Shown: positions 28,299 to 35,487, numbered from the stretch's first letter. The stretch: 35,584 nucleotides of DNA from an uncultured Methylophilaceae bacterium (GCA_903863255.1 CAIPBJ010000053.1:1-35584), one strand, 5' to 3'. The notes: generated from the sequence alone by a model not told the origin. A program made the numbers and translations.

Positions 28299-28619
28299 AT
28301 GAAATCTCTCTTTAAAATAGTGTCAGTGGCTTTATTAATTATTGTTTCGGCTGATGTAAATGCCGAGGATGGTAAGGGTTTAGCGCTGAAGTATGGCTGT
28401 TTTGCTTGTCATGCAACAAATGAGGGTGTGATAGGTCCTTCTTTTAAAGCTATTGCTGAAAGATATAAAGGCGATACTGGTGCCAAAAGTACCTTAATCG
28501 CTAAGCTGAAAAATGGCGGGACAGGCGTTTGGGGAAGAAAGCTCCAGCCAAAATATAAAGATGAAATAAAAAATGAGCAGGATTACTCAGTGCTTATAAA
28601 CTGGGTTTTATCACAATGA
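28299..28619 (+). CDS. Small periplasmic c-type cytochrome lacking an evident distal methionine
   Basis: This 106-residue protein has a signal peptide cleaved probably after VNA (residue 22) and one CFACH haem site at 34-38. GPSFKAIAERYKG and GGTGVWGR match small class I cytochromes c551/c552. The mature protein has no methionine at all: the position of Met87 in the next gene is occupied by Gln83 (KLQPK). The haem therefore has a different sixth ligand or is open. AAGGAG at 28288-28293 is 5 bases from the ATG; an upstream in-frame start at 28266 would spoil the signal peptide. It is co-directional with a second cytochrome 19 bases on. Confidence 0.9.
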   Translation: MKSLFKIVSVALLIIVSADVNAEDGKGLALKYGCFACHATNEGVIGPSFKAIAERYKGDTGAKSTLIAKLKNGGTGVWGRKLQPKYKDEIKNEQDYSVLINWVLSQ

Positions 28620-28638
28620 TTATTTTAGGAGATTAGAG

Positions 28639-28968
28639 ATGTCTAAGAAATTTTTAGGTTTGGTTTTGCTTGCATCAACATCATTGCTTTCAACACAAAG
28701 TTTTGCCGATGCTAAGGCTGGTGAAGCAGTTGTTAAAGCAAGTGATTGCTTATTGTGCCATCAGGTCGATAAAGCTGTAGTAGGACCAGCTTTTAAAGAC
28801 GTTGCAGCTAAATATAAAGGTGCTGACAGCGCAACGATTGCAAAGTTGGCTGAAAAGGTTAAAACAGGTGGCAGCGGTGTTTGGGGCAAAACTCCAATGG
28901 CTCCGCATCCAGCACTCAGTGATGCAGACCGTATCAATGCAGTTGAATGGGTACTTTCACAAAAGTAG
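28639..28968 (+). CDS. Class I cytochrome c (c551/c552 type)
   Basis: This 109-residue periplasmic electron carrier has a signal peptide ending SFA at residue 23, haem motif CLLCH at 37-41 and the distal ligand Met87 in KTPMAPHP. The core GPAFKDVAAKYKG and C-terminal EWVLSQ match small cytochromes that feed terminal oxidases or other acceptors. AGGAG precedes the ATG. It is probably a diverged tandem duplicate of the preceding gene, since both share VGPxFK, GVWG and WVLSQ. A strong terminator follows. Confidence 0.93.
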   Translation: MSKKFLGLVLLASTSLLSTQSFADAKAGEAVVKASDCLLCHQVDKAVVGPAFKDVAAKYKGADSATIAKLAEKVKTGGSGVWGKTPMAPHPALSDADRINAVEWVLSQK

Positions 28969-28986
28969 ACTTTGCAAAATTGCAGG

Positions 28987-29014
28987 AAAAAAGCCAGTTT
29001 TGCTGGCTTTTTTT
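28987..29014 (+). terminator. Bidirectional terminator between cytochrome and potassium-channel genes
   Basis: AAAAAAGCCAG, loop TTTTG and CTGGCTTTTTTT form a stem flanked by A and T runs. It ends the cytochrome transcript on the plus strand and can end the convergent channel gene on the minus strand. Confidence 0.9.
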
Positions 29015-29042
29015 ATTTTTCATTCACGGACTAATCTGGATT

Positions 29043-29930
29043 CTAAGTTTCCAAAGTGTCTTCAACGATATTATGAAATTTTGTTAGATTGATTATTCTT
29101 TGTCCATCAGATGTGATGTTTAATATATCTACAAATCGATAATCAAAGGCCAAGTCTTCAGCTTCGTATATTTTACTTGCAAAGACTGGTGCAGCCATTG
29201 TTTCATCTTGTCCAGTCACGTTCAGTGTGATGCGCGAGTAAGTTTCTGCTAGCATTTCCGGTTCCTGACCAAACAGAGGGCTGCTAGTATCTATGGTATG
29301 GATGAGTGTCCAAGTAAGCCGAAATACTGGACTACGTTCACGAACCAGCGGTAAATCGTGAATTCGAAGAAACCGTTCTCCTTGAGTATTAATTTCCATT
29401 CTTACCAAGTTAAGTTTTGCTGTAGCTTCAACAATCTGATTGTATCGCTCGTTTGCAATTCGAATCATTAAAACTCGATTGCCTTCGAAATTCCTTATAA
29501 CAGCGACATCACTGAAAAGTATACGCGCCGTGGGTTTTGAAAACCTTACAAAAACAATTCCTGTTACCAATGCTACTGCAACCATACCGGATAGAATCTC
29601 GAATGAAGCGACGATATGACCAGCAAGGTTTGCAGGGGACATTACGCCGTAACCCACCGTAGCAAGTGTCTCTATGCTAAAAAAGAAATAATTCAGGAAG
29701 TTTTCGTGAGACGTGTTTACAACACTTCCTGGAATTAACCAGTAAATCGTCCCAAAAAACATATTCACAACAAAAAAGGCAAATAACAAAAGGATAAAGA
29801 ACCTAGTCCAGCTCAATGTTAAAACGGTGTGATAGGGATCATGAAGTTTTAATGGGTGTGTTTTATGGGTTAGTATCTGTGCATTACCCACATTTAGGGT
29901 GTCGAAAGCGGTTTTTTTTGACTTATTCAT
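29043..29930 (-). CDS. Inward-rectifier potassium channel (KirBac type)
   Basis: This 295-residue channel has two membrane helices (about 43-65 and 105-129) around the pore loop with selectivity filter TVGYG at 91-95. FSKPTARILFSDVAVI follows, then the cytoplasmic immunoglobulin-like Kir domain with DLPLVRERSPVFRLTWTLIH. It should conduct potassium and be gated by lipids or cytoplasmic ligands. An AGGAG is present but 15 bases before the ATG, longer than usual. It is convergent with the cytochromes and divergent from the small gene at 30038. Confidence 0.93.
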   Translation of the reverse strand: MNKSKKTAFDTLNVGNAQILTHKTHPLKLHDPYHTVLTLSWTRFFILLLFAFFVVNMFFGTIYWLIPGSVVNTSHENFLNYFFFSIETLATVGYGVMSPANLAGHIVASFEILSGMVAVALVTGIVFVRFSKPTARILFSDVAVIRNFEGNRVLMIRIANERYNQIVEATAKLNLVRMEINTQGERFLRIHDLPLVRERSPVFRLTWTLIHTIDTSSPLFGQEPEMLAETYSRITLNVTGQDETMAAPVFASKIYEAEDLAFDYRFVDILNITSDGQRIINLTKFHNIVEDTLET

Positions 29931-30003
29931 TGCGATGTTAGAATTCTCCTGTCCACTAAAATGATTATTGGCAAGTGTTTATTTTGTCTGATTATAAGTG
30001 CAT

Positions 30004-30009
30004 TATAAT
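30004..30009 (+). promoter_or_regulatory. Perfect -10 box ahead of the small unknown gene
   Basis: TATAAT at 30004-30009 stands 28 bases before the ATG at 30038, in the divergent gap between the channel gene and this gene. The -35 region at 17 bases (ATTTTG) is weak, so an activator may be needed, or the promoter may be low level. Confidence 0.4.
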
Positions 30010-30037
30010 TCTTCTAGTTAGACTTTAAGGGAAGTAT

Positions 30038-30370
30038 ATGATCAATCCAAAAAACTACAGTTCATGCAAGGAGTTTCTTGAAAGAGAAATGTCGGTGGAG
30101 TTGGTTCACTTTTTCAAGGGGCAAGAGAGAAGATTCAGGATTGACGCACTTTACGATCACCGAACTTGTATGTATACAACCTCCGCCTATATACAGGAGG
30201 ATTTTAGATTGGAGGCTAGTAACCATAATGGGGGCGGGAGCGTTACATCAAGTTCGATCTTCACGATATGGGTCAAGTTCAATGAAAATGGATGGACGAA
30301 TAGAGAAACATCGGAGGCTGCAATAGATCAAGCACTGGAGTTCCTGACAAATGCTTTGGATCAAAGCTGA
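30038..30370 (+). CDS. Hypothetical small protein
   Basis: This 110-residue protein was not recognised. It starts MINPKNYSSCKEFLEREMSV and has no signal peptide or membrane segment. A central stretch reads as alternating strands (AYIQEDFRLEASNHNGGGS, then SIFTIWVKFNENGW), and the C-terminal part looks helical (AAIDQALEFLTNALD). AAGGGAAG at 30026-30033 is a suitable Shine-Dalgarno. An overlapping +1 frame from 30078 is also open, but its composition is less protein-like. The gene is divergent from the potassium channel. Confidence 0.65.
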   Translation: MINPKNYSSCKEFLEREMSVELVHFFKGQERRFRIDALYDHRTCMYTTSAYIQEDFRLEASNHNGGGSVTSSSIFTIWVKFNENGWTNRETSEAAIDQALEFLTNALDQS

Positions 30371-30502
30371 ATGCTTGTCTGATTGTTTACAAAAGTGGAC
30401 GTGCTAGCTACGGCGGCTTCATATTCCAATATCATTAAATGAGCGATTGAACAATTAAATAGCACGATCAAATCTCCTTGAAATCATATTGTTAGTTTCA
30501 AG

Positions 30503-30907
30503 TTATCGATCCATGGGAACATCAGGAACATAATCTTGTGGTGAAACAGGTTGGTCGCTTGGAGGATGCCCTGCTGACTTTAGAGAAGGGTCATTCTGAT
30601 TGTTTGGTCGTTCATTGCCTGAAACACGATTCCCTTTCGTATGCATGCATTGAGTATAAGTAATATCATAACGATTCTTAGACTGATAAAAAGATGCATT
30701 AGCCTCATTATCAGATTGATCTGCTGCTTTTTCTCCAGATTCATTTTGGGCACGTTGTCTGCAGTATGTGTCATCCGCCCTAAACGCCTCCACACTTTTA
30801 TCCGTGCCAGGAAATGCCATACGGCTTGGCCCTCCAGGCAAATTTGTGCAGGAGCTAAGGAAAACCCCTAGTAAAACTGTCATGGCAAAAATGCTTGTCC
30901 GGATCAT
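30503..30907 (-). CDS. Small outer-membrane-type lipoprotein, unknown function
   Basis: This protein of about 134 residues has a signal peptide and lipobox LSSC (the cysteine near residue 20), so it should be lipidated by Lgt. The mature part is polar. A two-cysteine region runs from DDTYCRQRAQNESG to YDITYTQCMHTKGN. This spacing, with Gln and Gly-Asn after the second cysteine, recurs in small envelope proteins of proteobacteria as I recall. The tail is rich in Pro, Asn and Asp. The ATG at 30907 is preferred over a TTG one codon before. It lies 14 bases downstream of a secreted protein gene. Confidence 0.75.
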   Translation of the reverse strand: MIRTSIFAMTVLLGVFLSSCTNLPGGPSRMAFPGTDKSVEAFRADDTYCRQRAQNESGEKAADQSDNEANASFYQSKNRYDITYTQCMHTKGNRVSGNERPNNQNDPSLKSAGHPPSDQPVSPQDYVPDVPMDR

Positions 30908-30921
30908 CAAATTTAATCGAT

Positions 30922-31299
30922 TTATTGTTGTGGCGGTGGGGTTGGGACAACTTTAACCCATCCGCCAGGACAATCCTTAACGTAGGGGTAATACCCGTCC
31001 GGATTGTTACAGTGATACCAATAATTATTCGATTGCGGTGCAGTCGGGGGCTCGATTTGTGGCTGCGGACTTTGTTCTATATAGACCGGAGGTTGGGTCT
31101 GAACCGGAGGGTAATAATAAGGGTCAGGGTATGTATAATATGGATAAGGATAATACGGACCAATGGGAACCCCGAAATACAGCCCGAAGTGACCGCCGTG
31201 TTCGTGACCTTCCCAATGGCCATGATCTGCCATGGCTTGTCCACTAAGGGCAACGCCCAGCGCTAATAAAATAACTGAAATGAATCTGGAATTCTTCAT
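30922..31299 (-). CDS. Secreted Tyr/Pro-rich protein with His-rich N-terminus
   Basis: This 125-residue protein has a clear signal peptide (cleavage after QAMA, residue 24). The mature protein starts with a His-rich stretch DHGHWEGHEHGGH and continues with a Tyr/Pro-rich run (PYYPYPYY and similar). The end has the two-cysteine motif WYHCNNPDGYYPYVKDCPGG followed by WVKVVP, seen in many small uncharacterised periplasmic proteins of proteobacteria. GAGGAAGCC precedes the ATG well. Metal binding by the His cluster is possible but unproven. It probably forms a two-gene unit with the lipoprotein. Confidence 0.8.
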   Translation of the reverse strand: MKNSRFISVILLALGVALSGQAMADHGHWEGHEHGGHFGLYFGVPIGPYYPYPYYTYPDPYYYPPVQTQPPVYIEQSPQPQIEPPTAPQSNNYWYHCNNPDGYYPYVKDCPGGWVKVVPTPPPQQ

Positions 31300-31510
31300 G
31301 ATGGCTTCCTCAATTGATGCTATCCCTACCTTATTTAGTCATTGTTTGTATTTGACAACATCCAAGTATCCTAGTTTTTTCTTAACAGGATCGTTTTGTA
31401 ACGTCATGTATCCGTCCCAAAAACGTTCTAATTGACAGCGTACAATTTTGTGAGATCTACATAATGATACAAATCAAGTAAAGTCGGAAATAATTGAGAT
31501 ACCTGAACAT

Positions 31511-31606
31511 GGCCTAATAATGCCTGATTATTGGTCATTGCCAATAACTTGCGCTTACCCCTTGGCGCAATGGATTGGGCGGGGGAGACCCCCGCCCGTT
31601 TTTTTT
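31511..31606 (+). ncRNA. Putative structured leader or small RNA upstream of the mlaC-like gene
   Basis: Four elements follow each other on the plus strand. Hairpin A at 31511-31536 has about 10 bp with one bulged T and loop GCCTG. Alternative hairpin B pairs TTATTGG (31528-31534) with CCAATAA (31541-31547) and excludes A. Hairpin C pairs TTGCGC (31549-31554) with GCGCAA (31565-31570). The terminator follows at 31577-31606. Mutually exclusive helices before a terminator 24 bases from an ATG fit a riboswitch-like attenuator. A free-standing small RNA is the alternative. No known riboswitch class was recognised. Confidence 0.45.
31577..31606 (+). terminator. Strong intrinsic terminator directly upstream of the mlaC-like gene
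   Basis: GGGCGGGGG, loop AGA and CCCCCGCCC form a perfect 9-bp all-GC stem followed by G and eight T. It points along the plus strand, yet the nearest upstream plus-strand gene ended about 1.2 kb earlier. It must therefore end an unannotated short transcript or attenuate the gene that starts at 31630. Confidence 0.9.
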
Positions 31607-31629
31607 ACTGAATAGGGTACATAAACATC

Positions 31630-32241
31630 ATGAACATGAAGAAATATTTATTTGGAACGGCATTCCTACTTTTTACGTCGACGTTTGGGATTGCAAGTGC
31701 AGAAGCGATTGCCCCGGATGAAATGGTTAAAAATACCGCAAACGAAGTGATTGAAGTTCTCAAGGAGAACCAATCAAACAATGGTGCGATGGATATTAAT
31801 CAAGTTGGAAAATTGGTTGAAGATAAAATTGCCTCAAAATTCGATTTTGAACGTATGTCTCGTATGGTGCTTGGAAAAAATTGGGTATTGGCTTCCAAAT
31901 CTCAGCAGGACCAATTTGTAATTGAGTTCCGTTCACTTCTTGTTCGAACATATTCTTCCGCGCTTCAAAAATTCAAAGGCCAGACGATAGAATATAAACC
32001 GATGATGGTTGGGGCGACCGAGAATGAGGCTAATGTAAAGACGCTGGTCAGCCAGCCTGGATCAACACCCATACCAATTGAATATGCATTGGAGAGAAAA
32101 GCTGACACATGGAATCTGTATGACGTAAGGATTGATGGATTAAGTTTGGTAACCTCGTATCGTGGTCAATTCTCAGAAGAAATAAGGAAAAATGGAATTG
32201 AAGGCGTGATTCAGAAACTTACGGAAAAGAATAAGGGTTAG
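31630..32241 (+). CDS. MlaC/Ttg2D-family periplasmic phospholipid-binding protein
   Basis: This 203-residue protein has a signal peptide ending IASA (residue 24) and the MlaC (Tgt2) pattern: KIASKFDFERMSRMVLGKNW, SQQDQFVIEFRSLLVRTYSS and LYDVRIDGLSLVTSYRGQFS. MlaC proteins shuttle phospholipid between the outer-membrane MlaA complex and the inner-membrane MlaFEDB transporter. No other mla gene is in the window, so this is an orphan here. A second ATG at codon 3 (31636) is possible. AGGG lies 13 bases before 31630. Its expression must pass the terminator that ends 24 bases upstream. Confidence 0.9.
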   Translation: MNMKKYLFGTAFLLFTSTFGIASAEAIAPDEMVKNTANEVIEVLKENQSNNGAMDINQVGKLVEDKIASKFDFERMSRMVLGKNWVLASKSQQDQFVIEFRSLLVRTYSSALQKFKGQTIEYKPMMVGATENEANVKTLVSQPGSTPIPIEYALERKADTWNLYDVRIDGLSLVTSYRGQFSEEIRKNGIEGVIQKLTEKNKG

Positions 32242-32308
32242 AAGTATAAATCTGGCTATAGGAAATAAGACAAGGCCAATTGTATCTTCATTTGTTATCG
32301 CAACCCGA

Positions 32309-32980
32309 CTAGGCGTTAGTGCTGATGATATTTCCTGAAGCGGTAGCCCCTTGAAGGTCTTTGGATAATGTCTGCAGGAAGTTGCTCAAAGAGGAATGGT
32401 TCCCTGCAATTCCATTAGCGTTCAAAAGATCGCTGAAGCTTTGCTGCAGAACGCCTGACGAATTTGCTGAAGGTTGCAATGTGCCTGATGTTGTTGAGGT
32501 TGAATTGCTGTTGCTTGCATTGGAAGTATTTAACTGTTGAATCAGACTTTGTAGATTTTGTTCTACCTTACTGGCTCCCATTCCGTGGGAATGTCTTCCT
32601 CCATGTGAGACACCTCCAGTCGACTTGATGCTTGTCTCGTTGTCATCATCTACGTTCTTGCCAATGCCAGATTGACTTGAGGCGCTTCCATGTAATGCAC
32701 TTAATAGGTTCTGCATGAAAGAAGCCAATGCCTGTTGAGGGTCCTGATTTGAACTTGGATCGGTTGTTGAAGAGTTAGTGGGTTTTGAACCCGCACTTGA
32801 AACACCAAGTTCTGATAATGCTTGATCAATCGCAGAAGCAAATCCTCCGCGACCCTGAGAGCCGCTTGATGACTTAAGGTCAAGCTTGTCTCCATCCACG
32901 TCTTGTATCAAGGACTTCATGGAGGATGTATGGGAACTGCCAACGCTCTGATTGCTGCTGTTTATTCCTGAGATTGACAT
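32309..32980 (-). CDS. Ser/Asn/Gly-rich low-complexity protein, unknown
   Basis: This 223-residue protein begins MSISGINSSNQSVGSSHTSS and has no signal peptide or membrane helix. It is dominated by Ser, Asn, Gly and Thr, with two short helical patches (QQALASFMQNLLSALHG and SKVEQNLQSLIQQL), a histidine patch (GGRHSHGMG) and a C-terminal FLQTLSKDLQG. Comparable Ser-rich proteins starting MSISGI are known as hypotheticals in proteobacteria as I recall. An AAAGG site precedes the ATG. It is downstream of a sensor kinase on the same strand, across 144 bases. Confidence 0.7.
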   Translation of the reverse strand: MSISGINSSNQSVGSSHTSSMKSLIQDVDGDKLDLKSSSGSQGRGGFASAIDQALSELGVSSAGSKPTNSSTTDPSSNQDPQQALASFMQNLLSALHGSASSQSGIGKNVDDDNETSIKSTGGVSHGGRHSHGMGASKVEQNLQSLIQQLNTSNASNSNSTSTTSGTLQPSANSSGVLQQSFSDLLNANGIAGNHSSLSNFLQTLSKDLQGATASGNIISTNA

Positions 32981-33124
32981 TGAAAGACCTTTCGATGGAA
33001 GTAGCGTTATCTAATGATTAATTGAAATAACTTTACCATGCAAATCAATCACTGATTCTGTCGAGCTAAGTTGGAAAAGTCCTTCAATTCTGGCCTAGGT
33101 GGCAACTTATGAAGAAATATGAAC

Positions 33125-34474
33125 TTAACTGATGGGAAGTTCCAGGGTTGCAATTAGTCCAGATTGACCGTTATCTTTGTTTTCCAGTTTAATTGTTCCT
33201 CGGTGTCTTCCAGCAATAATTCTTGCTATCGTTAAACCTAAGCCAGTTCCCCCAGTACTGCGAGACCTTGAATCCTCAATGCGCTTGAAAGGCTCAAATA
33301 CTGATTCCAATTGATCCTTGGGAATACCTGAACCTCCGTCAACGATTGAAATGATGACCATTGATTTTTCCTGCCTGACATGGATTTCTGCATATTTCCC
33401 ATACTTAACGGCGTTATCAACGAGATTGGAAATACATCTTCGAAGTGCACCTGGCGAAGCCATGATAGTTCTTCCTATCCTGCCTTTATGGGTTACTTGG
33501 CATCCGGCATCTATAGCATCGTTGCATATTGCCTCGACAAGGGAGTCTAGATCAATTGACTCGAAAGGTTCTTCTTTATTCATGGTTTGAGCGAAGTCCA
33601 GACCTTCTTTTACCATGTTTTGTGTTGCAGCCAGATCTGAAATCAGCATTGAACGTAATTCAGTATCCTTGACTTTCTCCAACCTTAATCTTAAACGCGT
33701 GAGGGGAGTTTGCAGGTCGTGTGCAATGGCTGCAAGCATGTAAGTCCTCTCCTGGATATGGTTGCGAATGCTGGTTTGCATGGAATTAAAGGCAATGGAA
33801 GCTTCTCGGACCTCTCTGGATCCATGCTTTGTCGGAAGAGGATGGTGTTCAATATTCCTTCCAAGATCCCTTGCGGCTTGTGCCAGTCTTCGTAATGGTT
33901 TTGTTGCTATATGCGCAACAATTAAAGCGAGGATGCTGATGATCAACAAAAAAGCCAGGACGTTGAATGGAAAGGGTCCGCGAAAAGGAGGAGGTGGCAG
34001 ATCCCGGAAAGCAATGTCCAGACGAATCGGCGTGCCGTCTTTCAGAGACGTGAACACGGTTTGACAATGTTTAATTTCATTTGGCGGGAATTCTTCCGGA
34101 TGCCTTATCGGGCAATCTGCTCCCCAGCGTTCAAAGGCGCTGATGGTTCGATCATCACCCAATATGTGCTTAAGTGCCTCAGAAAAGTCAGAACTGGTAG
34201 GTGTTCCTATTATAGTAGACGAATTGGTGAGGTCCGTATGGATGCCAGAATGTTCATTGATCGCAATGATGGAACCTCTGGAGTCCTTAGGAACAGCTTC
34301 CAACGAGAGAATCAGTTGTTGTACCCTTTCTGCAGCATGACGAGACCGTATCTGTAAAGCTAGGTCCTTTCGCTCATATTCCGCAAGTGTAAAGACCAGT
34401 GCTCCGGAAATCACTGTTCCGCCAACCAAAATAAGAAAAATCCTGCTGGTCATCGAACTGAAAAATTGATTCAT
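33125..34474 (-). CDS. Sensor histidine kinase (EnvZ/QseC-like)
   Basis: This 449-residue membrane kinase has TM1 at about 11-31, a periplasmic domain at 32-168 with two cysteines (Cys121 and Cys137), TM2 at about 171-190, HAMP at 191-243, a dimerisation domain with phospho-acceptor His252 (AHDLQTPLTRLR), N box NLVDNAVKYG (350-359), G1 DGGSGIP (379-385) and G2 GGTGLGL (408-414). The stimulus is unknown. The start overlaps the regulator's stop as ATGA, so the pair is cotranslated. A proline run (LPPPPFRG) marks the membrane re-entry. Confidence 0.93.
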   Translation of the reverse strand: MNQFFSSMTSRIFLILVGGTVISGALVFTLAEYERKDLALQIRSRHAAERVQQLILSLEAVPKDSRGSIIAINEHSGIHTDLTNSSTIIGTPTSSDFSEALKHILGDDRTISAFERWGADCPIRHPEEFPPNEIKHCQTVFTSLKDGTPIRLDIAFRDLPPPPFRGPFPFNVLAFLLIISILALIVAHIATKPLRRLAQAARDLGRNIEHHPLPTKHGSREVREASIAFNSMQTSIRNHIQERTYMLAAIAHDLQTPLTRLRLRLEKVKDTELRSMLISDLAATQNMVKEGLDFAQTMNKEEPFESIDLDSLVEAICNDAIDAGCQVTHKGRIGRTIMASPGALRRCISNLVDNAVKYGKYAEIHVRQEKSMVIISIVDGGSGIPKDQLESVFEPFKRIEDSRSRSTGGTGLGLTIARIIAGRHRGTIKLENKDNGQSGLIATLELPIS

Positions 34475-35220
34475 GATTGTCGCTCTACGTTGATCGTTGT
34501 TGCCAATACGTAACCTTCATTTCGGACGGTTTTTATTATAGATGGCGCTTTCGGATCCTCTTCTATTCTCTGTCGGAGGCGACTAACCTGAAGATCGATG
34601 GATCTATCAAAAGGGGTTGTGTCACGTCCATGGATATAATCCATGAGTTGATCCCTGCTGAGGATGCGATTGGCATGATCAAGAAAAATCTTTAAGAGTC
34701 TGAATTCCGCTCCAGATAGAGAAACGATGACACCTTGATCATTTATGAGATGCCTCGCGGTTATATCTAAGGTCCAGTTTGCAAAACTTATTCTAACCGG
34801 TTCCATCGTTTCTTTGGCTGTCTTGGCTGTCATGCTGGAGCGTCTCATGACGCTTCTGATTCTCGACAAAAGCTCAAGAGGCTCAAATGGCTTGCAAACA
34901 TAATCATCCGCGCCTGATTCTAAACCAATCACACGATCGAGAGGATTGGATTTCGCTGTCAGCATAATGATAGGTAAACTCGTCTCGGATCGTAATTGTC
35001 TGCAAAGGGAAAGACCGTCAATTTCCGGAAGATTCAAGTCTAGGATGATGATATCGACTCTCTGGGTTTTTAGGATATCCCACATAACTTTACCATCTTC
35101 TGCCTGGCGTACCTTCAAGCCGTTATTTTCAAGGATATCTGAAAGTAAGGAACGAATGTCGTTGTCGTCATCGACTATAAGAACGTGAATTTCATTTTCG
35201 AAACTTAACGGATTATTCAT
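34471..35220 (-). CDS. Response regulator, OmpR/PhoB family
   Basis: This 249-residue protein has a receiver domain with acidic residues Asp17 to Asp19, phospho-acceptor Asp61 (IIILDLNLPEIDG), Thr88 and Lys110. A winged-helix DNA-binding domain follows from about residue 145 (LSGAEFRLLKIFLDH; DRSIDLQVSRLRQRI; IKTVRNEGYVLA). It is transcribed first, with the kinase overlapping by 4 bases. Its target is unknown. Candidates are its own upstream region, which holds repeats, and the neighbouring Ser-rich gene. Resemblance to OmpR-type regulators of porin or envelope genes is only at family level. Confidence 0.94.
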   Translation of the reverse strand: MNNPLSFENEIHVLIVDDDNDIRSLLSDILENNGLKVRQAEDGKVMWDILKTQRVDIIILDLNLPEIDGLSLCRQLRSETSLPIIMLTAKSNPLDRVIGLESGADDYVCKPFEPLELLSRIRSVMRRSSMTAKTAKETMEPVRISFANWTLDITARHLINDQGVIVSLSGAEFRLLKIFLDHANRILSRDQLMDYIHGRDTTPFDRSIDLQVSRLRQRIEEDPKAPSIIKTVRNEGYVLATTINVERQS

Positions 35221-35389
35221 TATGCATTCGCTTTCTTAGGAGGATAATTCGTATTGGCACCACAACAAATACATCTCCGATTTACTTTCTCTTGGTTAAT
35301 TCAAACCTTATTGCATACCCTGATTTTAGAACTATGTTAGTTAACGTGTTCATTTAAGCAAAAAAAAGTATCATGTATTTATCATTAGC

Positions 35390-35487
35390 TTTCTAACTTG
35401 TACCAAATTGTATCTATCTATCAACTATCGATAAATGAAAAGTATGTTTTCATTTATTCAAAATGTCGTATAGCGTTTCTAACTTGT
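35390..35487. repeat. Two 12-base direct repeats, TTTCTAACTTGT
   Basis: TTTCTAACTTGT occurs at 35390-35401 and again at 35476-35487, 86 bases apart start to start. Both copies are preceded by AGC, the second with one extra G. They flank the inverted repeat. Such an arrangement could be paired regulator sites. Chance cannot be excluded in AT-rich sequence. Confidence 0.45.
35431..35457. repeat. Perfect 11-bp inverted repeat with 5-base loop
   Basis: ATAAATGAAAA (35431-35441), GTATG and TTTTCATTTAT (35447-35457) match exactly. No T tract beyond the arms suggests a terminator. It lies about 210-240 bases upstream of the response-regulator start and is a candidate operator. Confidence 0.6.

Larger units (their letters stand above)
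31300..31629. other. Non-coding gap holding a minus-strand promoter region and a plus-strand leader
   Basis: No credible coding sequence was found in these 330 bases. The left part must carry the promoter for the secreted protein on the minus strand; TTGTCA on that strand (31358-31353) is a possible -35. The plus strand has a TTGACA at 31432-31437 without a convincing -10. The right part (31511-31606) contains the hairpin series and the terminator described separately. Confidence 0.6.

Noticed and set aside
30078-30326. Alternative reading frame inside the small gene at 30038
   Set aside because: It lacks its own ribosome site and its composition is atypical. The 30038 frame has a Shine-Dalgarno and a -10 box.
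30478-30503. CTTGAAA/TTTCAAG inverted repeat at the end of the lipoprotein gene as a terminator
   Set aside because: It has a 12-base loop, an AT-rich 7-bp stem and no T run after it on the minus strand.
30900-31300. Plus-strand reading frames opposite the secreted protein and lipoprotein
   Set aside because: The minus-strand proteins have clear signal peptides, a lipobox and conserved cysteine motifs. The plus-strand frames have none and overlap them fully.
32981-33030. FliA-like promoter (TAAAGTTA ... GATAA on the minus strand) before the Ser-rich gene
   Set aside because: The spacing is 13 instead of 11 and the -10 matches only 5 of 8 positions, too weak to claim flagellar control.
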